DNA from: Gaeumannomyces sp. JS-464
Taxonomy: Eukaryota > Ascomycota > Sordariomycetes > Magnaporthales > Magnaporthaceae
Length of the DNA: 64,000 nt
Assembly: GCA_002197995.1 (NCBI GenBank)
Contig: NGZR01000004.1
Coordinates: 4,402,001-4,466,000 of the forward strand
Direction: 5' to 3'
Shown here: positions 14,101 through 23,779 of the stretch, one piece after another
Layout: each line of letters starts with the position of its first letter
How positions within the stretch are numbered: position 1 is the first letter of the stretch
Position numbers and translations under genes: made by a program
The notes under the pieces: model-generated
The model's database searches: none
Told to the model about the DNA's origin: nothing
What the model saw: the letters and a program-made list of their open reading frames with translations, nothing else

Positions 14101-14432
14101 ATAACTAATAATAATAATAATAATAAAGGTTATATATTATTAAAAAAATACGAAATATTTTAAACCGAGAAAAGCTAAATAAGTAATTATAATAAAAAAT
14201 GCGCGATTATAAAAGTTAAAAAAGGGTGATAATAATTCGTTAACGATATAACATTTGCGGTAAAACCGAATATAATACGCGCATTTATTAAATGGAAATA
14301 AAAACGTTTAATATATATAATTTCAAATAGTTTAAATGGATTTTTGGTATTATTAGGTTAATATACGAGTCGATTAACCAAAGGTTGCGTATTAGTAATT
14401 TGCTCGGTGGTTTAATCCACTTAGTGGTAAAT
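11142..14432 (+). mobile_element. pogo/Fot1-like transposon C, 5'-truncated, split by a LINE-like insertion
   Basis: This plus-strand element lacks its left end and abuts transposon B directly. The interior at 11,145-11,598 matches positions 7,480-7,930 of element A. It resumes at 14,125 and ends at an inverted terminus with a TA at 14,433-14,434: AATCCACTTAGTGGTAAAT, the subfamily 2 terminus also found in element F (38,892-40,724). The intervening 2.5 kb is a later insertion with its own target duplication. No intact transposase motif remains. Confidence 0.78.
11599..14124 (+). mobile_element. LINE-like retroelement with (TAA)n tail
   Basis: A 2.5-kb insertion in transposon C flanked by AAAGGTTATA (11,589-11,598 and 14,125-14,134). 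The right end is a (TAA)n tail preceded by a conserved about 150-bp block containing ATGCGGACCGTACCCGG and ACAAACATAACGGTAGTAT. The same block and tail recur in opposite orientation at 35,482-35,626 and about 52,250-52,470. A variable-length target duplication, simple-repeat tail and copies truncated at the far end fit target-primed insertion of a non-LTR element. I could not recognise reverse transcriptase motifs on the plus strand. On the minus strand, 13,274 downward encodes an RGG-rich start (M-A-F-K-N-K-T-P-R-F-P-R-G-G) and 12,340-12,100 reads nearly open, so coding polarity is unresolved. Confidence 0.6.
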
Positions 14433-15060
14433 TACGTTATTTTTTTTAACGAAACATTAAAATAATACAATTAAACGATAAGCTAAATTATAAAAAACTA
14501 AAACCGTTTAAAGTGTTAAAAAAAGTTTTAAATATAAATTACAAATTTCGGTTATAATTAATTATAAAATCCTAGCCGGTTTTTTATATTTCCCTATTTA
14601 AATTAGTATTACCGGGCTTTAAAAGCGACAAGTTAATAAAAATCGATTTAAAATAAAAGTACGAAATCGAAAAATGTTTAAATTATAAGCTAAAAAACAA
14701 GCTTAAAAAGTACTTAATTAAGTGGAAAAAATACGGCCACGAGAAAAACACGTGGAAAAAAGCAATTAACTTTATAAATTGCTAAAAAGCTTTAATAAAG
14801 TACCGGCAAAAGCATTTACAAAAAGGTTAGTAAAAGCAAAAGTAGTTAAAAAACCAATCGGCGAAAACTTAATAATCGGGTTTTTAGCAATAGTTGTGCT
14901 GAAATTCGAACCCGAAACCTCGGCAAGAAAACTAAAGCCACATTTAATATGCCACGAGTTTTATAAAAGCGTTAAAAAAACAACTTAGGAAAGTTAAAAA
15001 AAGCAAGCAAGTTTAAATTAAAGTTAACCCCGGGCATTTGCTAGTTAAAAAAAAGGTAAA
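14433..15060 (+). pseudogene. gypsy-1 integrase C-terminus and chromodomain fragment
   Basis: This resumes gypsy pol sequence after transposon C. The segment aligns by eye with 17,530-18,000 and, reversed, with 24,100-23,780: the same I-M-K-S-H-P-V-F-Y-V-S-L-F-type integrase end followed by a Y-E-I-E-K-type chromodomain (about 14,660-14,790). A half-tRNA-like antisense segment, CTGAAATTCGAACCCG, follows at about 14,898-14,915. No 3' LTR follows; at about 15,060 the sequence jumps back to reverse transcriptase of another copy. That indicates a rearranged junction or nested insertion. Confidence 0.65.
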
Positions 15061-18000
15061 AGCTACGAATAGCTTAAATTGCGAAGCAGTTTAATAAGCT
15101 TCCCAATTAAAAATTGGTATTTTTTACCTTTTATTAACAAGTTACAAAATAAATTCGGTAAAGCTTAATATTTTACGGTTTTAAATTTACGAAAAGCTTA
15201 CAATTTAATACGGATTAAATAAGGTTAAAAATAACTAATAGCTTTTAAAATAAAATTTAAATACTACGAGTTTTTAATAATAACCTTTAGTTTTACTAAT
15301 ATATTAACCACATTTTAAAAAATAATTAACGATATATTACGCGAATGCTTTAACGTTTTCGTTTTCGCGTATTTAAACGATATTTTAATTTTTTCGAAAA
15401 CGATAAAAAAATATAAGTAATACGTATATAAAATGCTTTAAAAGCTGCTTAACGCAAAGCGTTTCGTTAAACTAAAAAAGTGCGAATAGCATATACAAAA
15501 AGTCGCTTTTTTAAAGTTTATAATTACACCCGGGCAAATTTGTATAAACTTTAAAAAAGCTAAAAAAGTTAAAAAATGGCTTATATTTAAAAACGGTATA
15601 AAAGCACGAAAGTTTTTAAGATTTTTAAACTTTTATAAACGGTTTATACGTAATTATAACAAAATCGTTATACTATTTACGAATTTTACCAAAAATAACT
15701 ATTAATTTTATTAAGGAAAATAAAAATAAAAAGCTTTTAAATAATTACGGAACGTTGTAATAAGCGAATTAAGATTAGCATTTTTAAATTTGAAAAAAAC
15801 CTTTTAAAATTAAAATTAACGCGTTGGATTACGCGATTAATAGCTAGTTTAAATAACGAAACGATTAAAAACGGTTATACCTATATGCGTTTTTTTTTTA
15901 AAAGTTAAACGGATTTAAATTAAACTATTAAATCCACGATAAAAAACTTTTAACAATCGTTTAAATATTCGAAAAATAATAACTTTACTTTTATAAAGCT
16001 AAGCATTAAATAATAATATATATAAATTATAAAAACTTAATACATTTTATCACTAGCAAAAACTTAAAAAAACGATAAGTTCGCTAAAACGAATTTTTGC
16101 AAAATTATAACATCCGGATTAAATACCGGAAAGGGTTAAAAAACGGCTAAACGAACGCTTTAAGCCGACGACCGAACTATTAAATCGCTATACCTAAAAA
16201 AATACGAATAATTTTAACGGAAAAATTAAACGGACTTTTAATCCTAATATGAAAATATTTACTAAAACGGTTCGGTAAAGAAAAGTTTAAACTTTAAAAA
16301 AATTTAACAAATTTATAACTAAATAGTATACGGCTATTAAAACGTAACCAAAATATAAAAACGGTTACGATAATATTACGAGTTCGTAAAAACTTAAGCC
16401 GAAGTATAAAACGCAATAAAAAATTGCGAAAACTGCGTTAAAAATAAAGCTAGTAAGTATAAGCTTTATAAGCTTTTATAACCTTTGCCGGCGCTTAATA
16501 AAGCATAGTAAAAAGTTATTATAAACTTTATTATTAAACTTTCACAATTTAAAAAACCGATAATTAAAGTAAAGTACGATAATATACTGGCAGTAATAAA
16601 TAAACTTATTAAATACGTTTTATTTTTACCATATAAAAAAAGCAATAACGTTACCGAGTTAGCGTACGTTTTTACCAAGCACGTAATAGTAAAATACGGT
16701 ACGTTAAACCGTTTAATTACGGATAAAAATAAGTTATTTACAAGCAAGTTTTAAAAAAAACTTACGGTTTTGTTAAAAGTTATTCGTGGCAATTATACCG
16801 GTATAGGTTTTAAAGTGAAAAAGCTTCCTGGTTTATATATTTTAAAAAGCTGTTTGTTTTTTAAGTACAAAGAAAAGGCTTGTCGTGCGAACCTCGTCGG
16901 ATATATGTATTTTGTGCCGAAGGCCGCGGCGTGCGGTCGTACGAAGCAACTCCCGGTATCGGGATTTAACTTGCGACTCGCACGGTTTTCGTGCATAACG
17001 GCATAACTGGTAATTTCCGCGTTAAAGCCTTCGCGCCGGGGAAACGTTGTTTCCCGTTACGAAACCCCGAATCGTAAATCCACCGCATTCGTTAATAGCT
17101 TTGTGCGACCTTTGCCTGCCTTTTTAACAAAAGTTAAACACTTTTTATTTACGGCTTATTACTTTTTATAAATAAACAAATAAAACGAACGAATTAAATT
17201 ATAAAGTAATATTTACGTTATTACGTTAATTACAAATAAAACGATTAGGTATAATTACTTTTTATAGCCTAATTCGCTTATAATAGCTTAATTTATAAAA
17301 GCATAGGAATTATACCGTTTTATGCGAACTACGGGTTTACGCTTACGGCGTATAAGAAATTTAAAGTAAAAACATATGCTTTAATAGCGAAAATATAAGT
17401 AATAAAGCTTATTAAATTATATAAAAACCTTTAAGCAAAGCTAAAAAAGTTACGGCACCGTATAGCTATTTAATCAAATAAAAAAAGGATTAAAAAACCG
17501 ACTTTTTAAAAAAAAAATAACGTTTATTTTTTTCGACGAAATATTAAAACAAAACGACCGAGCGATAAATTAAACCATAAAAAACTAAAACCGTTTAAAA
17601 TTTTAAAAAAAGTTTTAAACGTAAATTATAAATTTCGACTATTATTAATTATAAAATCCCACCCGGTTTTTTACGTTTCTTTATTAAAATTAACGTTATT
17701 AGGCTTTAAAAATAACGAGTTAATAAAAATCGATTTAAAATAAAAGTACGAAATTAATTTTTTTTTAAATTATAAGTTAAAAAATAAGCTTAAAAAGTAT
17801 TTAATTAAATGGAAATAGTACGGTTATAAGGAAAACACGTAAGAAAAAGGGATTAACCTTATAAATTGTTAAAAACTTTTAAAGAAATACCGATAAAAAT
17901 ACTTATAAAAAAGTTAGCGGAAAGAAAAAAAGCGGGCTATTTATTATAACCGTTTATTCGTATACCCGAACGAGCATACGAAAAGCGACCGTAAAAAAAT
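15061..18000 (+). pseudogene. gypsy-1 copy 2 pol: RT, RNase H, integrase, chromodomain
   Basis: Reverse transcriptase starts abruptly at about 15,095 (I-K-N-W-Y-F-L-P-F-I-N-K-L). The catalytic block Y-L-N-D-I-L-I-F-S is at about 15,370-15,396, where the canonical second Asp has become Asn, as RIP would do. An RNase H block K-L-N-Y-(stop)-I-H-D-K is near 15,925. Integrase runs from about 16,090 to 17,240 with F-T-K-Y-A-type and L-F-T-S-K-F blocks. A 346-bp insertion interrupts it. The chromodomain at about 17,740-17,880 reads Y-L-I-K-W-K-(stop)-Y-G-Y-K-E-N-T, placing the element among chromoviruses. Non-functional. Confidence 0.82.
16783..17128. mobile_element. 346-bp unclassified short insertion with 8-bp target duplication
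   Basis: This interrupts the integrase of gypsy-1 copy 2 between direct repeats AAAAGTTA (16,775-16,782 and 17,129-17,136). The uninterrupted site can be read in the minus-strand gypsy-1 copy near 24,505-24,520 and confirms that this is an insertion. Base composition is clearly less AT-rich than the surroundings, with intact CpA and balanced codons. No terminal inverted repeat, Pol III A or B box, or poly-A/TAA tail was found, so neither MITE nor SINE can be assigned. Confidence 0.7.
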
Positions 18001-18006
18001 TAACTT

Positions 18007-18078
18007 TGGCTTAGCCGGAAGTTAAACCCGGGATTTACAAAATGGGTGTTATAAGTAATACCGTTTTACTATTAGGTT
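18007..18078 (-). pseudogene. tRNA-like module inside gypsy-1 (copy 2)
   Basis: This minus-strand 72-nt segment has a T-arm with stem CCGGG, loop TTTAACT and stem TCCGG, followed by CTAAGCC and a discriminator A. The 5' side AACCTAA only partly pairs with CTAAGCC, consistent with G-to-A mutation. It lies between pol and the 3' LTR, antisense to pol. The equivalent position in the complete gypsy-1 copy has a 72-nt counterpart (23,556-23,627). It is probably not a functional tRNA. Confidence 0.5.
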
Positions 18079-18379
18079 AAAAGAAAATAGCACTTATTAA
18101 AACCAAATAAAGTAAAAAAGTTTACGCTAAACGGTTAGCAAAAAAAAAACCAGGTAAAGTTTAAACGAAACATTTTATTAAAGCTTTTTTAACACGGTCG
18201 TACCAGGATTTAAACCCAAAACCTCGGTAAAAAAAAACTAAAGCTACGCTTAATATGTTATAAAACTTAAAAAAGTTATTTAAAAAAAAAAAGGTTTAAA
18301 TTAGGATTAACCTCGGGCATTTGCTAATTGAAAAAAATGAAAAAAGTTATAAAAGGCTCGAAGTGCGAAGCAGCTTAGC

Positions 18380-18900
18380 AAGCCGCTTAGTCGGCTTTTT
18401 CCCGCTCGATACGCTTTAATTCTTCCACCGAGTTAATACCGCGGCGCATTGCGCGCATTATCTTTTTTAACCACATTTGTTTTTGCTTTTAAAAGCGGAA
18501 AACTTTTTTTTCGCTTTTTTTAATTTAGCTTAAATTTGGAATATTAAACTATAATATTTCGAAGTTCGAGGAAAAAAGGTTTAAAACGTTGCACTTCGAG
18601 CGATTAATTCGAAAGCATTTTACGTATTAAAACAAATCCTAAAAAAAGCTTTAAACTTTTTACGTTTTAAAACCACGTAATAATAAAAGTAAAAAGGCAT
18701 TTAAAAAAAAATAAAAAAGGATAATCGTTAAAAGCTTTTTATAACTAACGGTTTTTTTCGCAAAAAAAGGTTTTCGCATTTAACTAAACATTTTATTAAA
18801 ATGGGGGTGGGTGGGAAAAGATAAAAAAGGTAAGTATTTACTATTAACAAAAAGCGAAGCGATAAAACGTAGCGAAAAGGATTTAATTTAAAAAAGGAAG
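18380..18900 (-). pseudogene. Antisense accessory ORF of gypsy-1 (copy 2)
   Basis: Between the end of pol and the 3' LTR the minus strand carries a relic whose C-terminal end reads M-R-A-M-R-R-G-I-N-S-V-E-E-L-K-R-I-E (about 18,470-18,405), just before a stop. The same ending occurs in the complete gypsy-1 copy (23,140-23,210, plus strand) and in gypsy-2 (about 61,160-61,085, minus strand). The upstream part is Lys/Arg/Glu-rich and probably coiled-coil. The function is unknown. It is the third coding unit of these elements and is transcribed opposite to gag-pol if expressed. Confidence 0.6.
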
Positions 18901-18905
18901 CTTAA

Positions 18906-19340
18906 TGTTACAACTAGCATGCAAGCTTTAAAGCGGCAAAGCGGACAAGGCTTTAAATGGTGCTTTTGCCCCGTTTTAAAACACGTGGAGTTACGTAACC
19001 CCAGCTGGATTTTTAAATTTGTATTAAAAGGATTACAAATTTACAAATCTATAAAAATAATTGGATTTTTAAATTTGTATCGAAAGGATTACAAATTTAC
19101 AAATTTAAAAATTATTAAAGCGAAAACAACGTATATATAAAAAATGGATTTTTTACTGTTTTAAGTAGTTTTAATTAAAGCTTCGGTATTAATTAACTTA
19201 AATTAGCTTTTAAGTATTTTTTAAAGCAAACAATCGAATTATCTTTTTAAATTACGTGTTTCTTTATTAACTAAATTAGCGATATTATCCTTTCCACCCC
19301 CGAAGTGCTTTACTTTAAAAGCAAACCTTTGATTGTAATA
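18906..19340 (+). repeat. 3' LTR of gypsy-1 (copy 2)
   Basis: 435 bp, from TGTTACAACTAGCATGC to GATTGTAATA (terminal CA mutated to TA). It is preceded by the purine-rich tract AAAAAAGGAAGCTTAA, the expected polypurine tract position. It shares all internal landmarks with the other gypsy-1 LTRs, including the TATATATAAAAAATGG segment near 19,130. Confidence 0.85.
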
Positions 19341-20107
19341 AAAGGTTACTTTTCGCAAAGAAATAAGTTTAAATCTTTGCTAACGTTTTAACCTTTTATT
19401 TGCTACGGGTATTTTAAGCTTATGCTTAACGGTTAAAGCCATTTACAAAATCGCCGGCCTTTTTTTCCACTTGTAACCTTTTACCTTTCGTAGCTGCTTT
19501 TAATATGCACCGCGTTTACTTTTATATATAACTTGTTAATTTTAATAGCAATAATTACAAATTAAAAGATTTAGTTTAATTATAAAACGTAAAAAGCATA
19601 TATTGCAGCTTTTATTACTTAATGTTTCCGGCGAAGTTTAAAGTTCGATTTTCCATGTCGAATAAAGCTTAGTAAAAAGGGAAATCCAAATTGCTACTTT
19701 TTAAAATCCGGGTTCGAATTTCGAAATTTCCATTTTACTTTTTTTTTTATTAATAAGGAATGTTAACGTAAAACGGCTTTGTTATTTTAAAACCCTGCCG
19801 TACGGTTAATTTTAAACGAATTAACTCGATTTTTACTTTTTTAAATTGCTTTTTTACAAAAAAAAGCATTTTAGCTGGAAATAATAGCATTTAAAAAAAT
19901 TGGAAAGCGGGAAAAGGGCGGCTAATTATGCGTGTTTTTTTAATATAATTACGAATAAAAAAAGGCTAACTGCCGGCTAAAAAGCAATGCATGCGGCTAA
20001 TTAAAAAAAGCTTAAAATCGTTAATTTTTACCTTTTTTAAAAAAAAAGCACGCTTTTTTTTACTTGCAATATTTCCTAATCTTTTTAACTTTAACGATTT
20101 TAACGTT

Positions 20108-20372
20108 AACGTTTTATTACAAGCCGGTTTGCGATAAAACGCCGGCTTTCCTCGCGTATACACCGGCTTTTATTAAAACGCCGGCTTTTTTTCTTTTGCT
20201 TACAAACCGGCTTATAATAAAACGTTATCTTTTCTTTCCCTCGCTTACAGTAAAACACCGGCTTCCTTTTCTTTTGCTTGCAAACCGGCTTGTAATAAAA
20301 CGCCGGCCTTTTTTTTCCCTCGTTTGCAATAAAGCATTAGCTTTCCTTTCCTTCGTTTGCAAACCGGCTTGC
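20108..20372. repeat. Minisatellite with about 78-bp period
   Basis: Units begin AAACCGGCTTRTAATAAAAC and contain two pyrimidine-rich runs (CTTTTCTTTCCCTCG-like). Full units start near 20,204 and 20,282, with partial units on either side. The CCGGCTT core recurs about every 35-45 bp, so each unit is itself an imperfect dimer. CpG and CCGG survive here, unlike in neighbouring RIP-decayed sequence. Confidence 0.75.
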
Positions 20373-20373
20373 A

Positions 20374-20530
20374 GCGTTTCGCCGTTACTCGTATCGCCGT
20401 TTACGTTACCGTAAGCCGGCGAAAAAAGCTCCCTTTTTTTACGGTAACGCGAGCGGTAAAACGAAAGTGCGAAAAGCTTTTTCGCCGGCTTATAGCGACG
20501 TAAACGGCGATACAAATAACGGCGAAGCGC
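20374..20530. repeat. Long imperfect inverted repeat (about 57-bp arms)
   Basis: The left arm 20,374-20,430 (GCGTTTCGCCGTTACTCG to GGCGAAAAAAGCT) is complementary, with few mismatches, to the right arm 20,474-20,530 (AGCTTTTTCGCCGGCTTA to GGCGAAGCGC). The spacer is about 43 bp. It directly adjoins the minisatellite and shares its CCGGCTT word. A folded transcript or cruciform is possible; no function is claimed. Confidence 0.7.
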
Positions 20531-20607
20531 TTTTTTTGCAAACGATAAAAAAGGAAAAGCTTTTACCATTTAGTAACTTTAAGCAATCCTTATTACAATT
20601 CGGCGTT

Positions 20608-20735
20608 TAACAAGGTCGACGAAATTAACGAAGTTAATAAAGCTAACAAAGTTAATAAAACTAACGAAATTAACGAAGTTAACAAAGTTAACGAAGTTAA
20701 CGAAGCTAATAAAGCTAACAAAGTTTACAAAGTTT
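20608..20735. repeat. Short tandem array (GTTAACGAA-like, 9-bp register)
   Basis: Repeats of AAGTTAACG/AAGCTAACA/AAATTAACG with a 9-bp step run from about 20,608 to 20,735 and end in a T-run. The period is a multiple of three, so it reads open in several frames, but no flanking coding sequence supports a gene. Confidence 0.7.
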
Positions 20736-22275
20736 TTTTTTTTGTTTAACAATACGCGGAAAACATTTTTGTTAATAGCGATATAATTTAAAATTCGATT
20801 TTAAAATTAGGTAAAACTTTTAAAGCGAAATTAAAGCCGGGCCCGGCTTTTAAAACCCCGACGAAGCCTGGCATTATTTTTAAACACCCGGCATGTAAAT
20901 TAAAGTTTAATAACTGCTGCTTTTTTAAATGTTTACAAAATTAAATCGGGCTGGCTAAATAAACCCGTTAATTATTAACTAGCAAGCTAAATGCTATAAA
21001 AAAAAACCTAAAAAGCTTTAAAAGCCTATTAGCTTAGCATTTAAATCGTTTTAAAAGTTAAAAACAAATATAATTATATAAAACGGTAGTATAAAAAGTA
21101 AAAGGATTTTAACAATCGGTTTAGCGTAATTTCTAATTAAAATACGAAACTGTACAAAGTTAGCGAAATTTGTTAAACGAGCTTTTTTAAAGCTAACCCG
21201 TAAACGAAATGGTTAAAAAAATCGCTTTTTTTAATTTTAAATTGCATACGAAAGTTTTCCAAATCGAAAAAGTAATAAACGAGTTTATCGTTACGGTAAA
21301 AAAGCGGTTAACGGTTTTAAAAGCCGAAATATAACGTAAAAAAGGTTAATAGCAATATTTAACTTTTTTAAATGTTAATTTGTAATAAAAAAGGCTTTAT
21401 TTAAAATTAAAAAAAGCAGTAAACTTTTCGGCGTTTTAATAAACAATTAATAATTGTAAAAGCTAATTAGCATTTAGTTAAAAGTATTATTAAAACGGCA
21501 AAAATTATAGCAAAGTTAAACGGAAATGCCGGGGATTTTAGCAAATGAAAACGCTGAAATTTAATTGCAAAATTTTTTCAGCTTTTAACGTTTTTTTTAA
21601 CAGGTTTTGCAAAATCGGTATTTATTAAATGCTATAAAAAAGTTTATTAAAAAGCTTTAAAAGTTATAGCTAAATCGGGATTAGCGGGTTTTAATCGTTA
21701 AATTCGAAAACAATATTATTTATTTACGTTAATAATTTAAAAAGCCGAATTTTTAAAATTTTATATGGAAATTTATATACGGCGGCATTTTTAACCGTTT
21801 TTTTATTTGTTAATTTAAATACGTTTAACGTCGTTATTATACAATTTTAATTAAGTAAATTTTATTTATTTTTATATTAAAAAATTAATTTGCTAAGAAA
21901 TCGATAAAAAATATACGCATTTAAATATGTCTATTTTACTTACTTTTTTTATAATTAATATAACTTTAATTTAACTTTAACATACGCTATTAAAATCGTT
22001 AAAAAAATTAAATATTATTATAAGCGTTTTAATTATATAAAAACGAATGTAAAACGCGTAATAAAAATTAAAAAGTTAAAAAAAATATATTACTAAGTAA
22101 AAGCATTTATAACGTTTTAATTTTTAATTTCGCGTAATTCGGTTATTTTACATTTTAACGCTCCCATTTTTACAAACGGATTTAATTATTTTTTATTAAT
22201 CCACGTAATTAACGCGTGCATTAAAAAAAACCTTACGTTTTGTAAAACAGCAGGTTTATAAACCGTGCGCTTTTA

Positions 22276-22685
22276 TATTACAATTAAAGGTTTGCTTTTA
22301 AAGTAAGGCGTTTTAAAAGTAGATTAAATAGTATCGTAGGTTTAATTGCTTAAAAAATTACGTAATTTAAAAAGCCGGTTTAATTGCTTGCTTTAAAAAA
22401 TGCTTAAAAGCTAACTTCAGTTAATTAATGTTAAAACCTTAATTAAAACTATTTAAAATAATAAAAAACCCATTTTTTATACACACGCTACTTTTTACCT
22501 TATATTAGGTTAAATTTGTGGCTTTGTTATAAATTTACAAATCTTTTTTAAATTTATTGCTTTATTACAAAGTTATAAATCCTTTTTAGGTTACGTAACT
22601 TTACGTAACTAAAACGGGGCGAAAGTACCACTTTAAAGCCCTTTTTTACTTTGTTATTTTAAAAGCCTACATATTGGTTATAACA
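22276..22685 (-). repeat. 3' LTR of the complete gypsy-1 copy
   Basis: 410 bp. Read on the plus strand it begins TATTACAATTAAAGG (expected TGTTACAATT, mutated) and ends TTGGTTATAACA. The flanking TTTTA at 22,271-22,275 matches the other side of the element. The purine tract expected upstream of a 3' LTR appears as TTAGGTTTCCCTTTTT at 22,686-22,701, reversed. Confidence 0.88.
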
Positions 22686-22699
22686 TTAGGTTTCCCTTT

Positions 22700-23245
22700 T
22701 TAAGCTAAATCCTTTTGGCCATATTTTATCGCCTCGCCTTTTGTTAATAGTAAGTACTTTCCTTTTTTACCTTTTCTTATCCCCTTTTTTTTAATAAAAT
22801 ATTTGGTCGGGTGCGAAAACGTCCTTTTGCGAAAAAAACCGTTAATCGCAAAAAGCTTTTAACGGTTATCCTTTTTAATTGCTACGAAATGCTTTTTTAT
22901 TCGTACTATTACGACTATTTAAAGCGTAAAAAATGTAACGCTTTTTTTTAAAACTCGTTTCGATGCGTAGAATGTTTTTTGGATTAATCGTTTAAAATGC
23001 GACGTTTTAAAACCTTTTTTTTCGAGCTTTAAAATATCGTCGTTTAGCATTCCAAATTTAAAACTAAGCTGGAAAAAGCGAAGGAGAAAGTTTTCCGTTT
23101 TCGGAAATAAAAGCGAATATGGCAGGAAAAAATAATACGCGCGGTGCGTCGCGGTATTAACTCGGTAAAAAAGTTAAAGCGTGTTAAGCGGGAAAAGGCC
23201 GATTAAGCGGCTTGTTAAACTGCTTCGCATTTCGAGCCTTTTATA
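22700..23245 (+). pseudogene. Antisense accessory ORF of gypsy-1 (complete copy)
   Basis: This frame runs opposite to gag-pol between the 3' LTR and the chromodomain. The C-terminal part is clearest: a Lys/Glu-rich, probably coiled-coil stretch L-E-K-A-K-E-K-V-F-R-F-R-K near 23,065-23,105, then R-A-V-R-R-G-I-N-S-V-K-K-L-K-R-V at about 23,140-23,187 and a stop. Matching endings exist in gypsy-1 copy 2 and in gypsy-2, showing the unit belongs to the elements. The N-terminal half is too mutated to define the start. No function can be assigned. Confidence 0.6.
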
Positions 23246-23555
23246 ACTCCTTTCGTTTTTTCGATTAGCAAATGCTTAAAGTTAATTTTAATTTAAACTT
23301 ATTTGCCTTTTTTCACTAAAGTAAGTTATAACTTTTTCTAATAACTTTTTTAAGTTTTATAAAGCATTAAGCGTGGCTTTGGTTTTTTTGCCGAGGCTTT
23401 AAGTTCGAATCCCGGCACGACCGTAAAAGTCGATAAGTTTTTAGGCTTATCCCGGATTTTATCGAGATTTTTTTTTTTTTATTTTTATTTTTTTTCTAAC
23501 CGTTCGGTGCAAACTTTTTTGCCTTATTTAGTTTTAATAAATGCACTTTTTTCTT

Positions 23556-23627
23556 AACCTAGTAGTATCGTGGTAACATTTCCTACCTTTTAACCGGAGG
23601 TTTTAAGTTCGATTTTTAGCTAAGTTA
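23556..23627 (+). pseudogene. tRNA-like 72-mer inside gypsy-1 (complete copy)
   Basis: The acceptor strand AACCTAG (23,556-23,562) pairs with CTAAGTT (23,620-23,626) at 6 of 7 positions, and a discriminator A follows. The T-arm is TTAAG-TTCGATT-TTTAG (603-619 of this kilobase) and the A-box-like segment is TAGTATCGTGGTAACAT. The anticodon arm is CCTAC/GGAGG with a nine-nucleotide loop CTTTTAACC, two longer than canonical, so an intact tRNA is unlikely. Lys(UUU) or Asp ancestry is only a guess. The strand is opposite to pol of the host element. Confidence 0.55.
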
Positions 23628-23779
23628 AGGTTTTTCCGATTACGGCCGTTTATACGTACGGGTATAGCCGGTATATGTACGAACGGTTGCGGTAAACGGC
23701 CCGCCTTTTGGTTTTTTACTAACTTTTTATAAGTGTTTTTATCGGTACTTTTTTAAAAGTTCCTAGCAATTTATAAAGT

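Larger units (their letters stand above)
19341..22270. other. AT-rich spacer without recognisable gene
   Basis: About 2.9 kb between gypsy-1 copies 2 and 3. It contains a 78-bp-period minisatellite (20,108-20,372), a long inverted repeat (20,374-20,530) and a short GTTAACGAA-type tandem array (20,608-20,735). Open stretches on both strands in 20,064-20,569 come from these repeats rather than from a gene. The remaining sequence is RIP-like and I recognise no protein family in it. Confidence 0.6.

Noticed and set aside
18180..18260. Functional tRNA gene from the GGTTCGAATCC-like half module
   Set aside because: Only the T-arm and 3' acceptor side are present; no matching 5' acceptor strand lies about 72 nt upstream in any copy.
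20204..20372. CRISPR-like repeat array
   Set aside because: Units are contiguous degenerate tandem repeats without unique spacers, in a eukaryotic setting.
20064..20569. Open frames of 114-116 codons on both strands
   Set aside because: Produced by the minisatellite and the inverted repeat.
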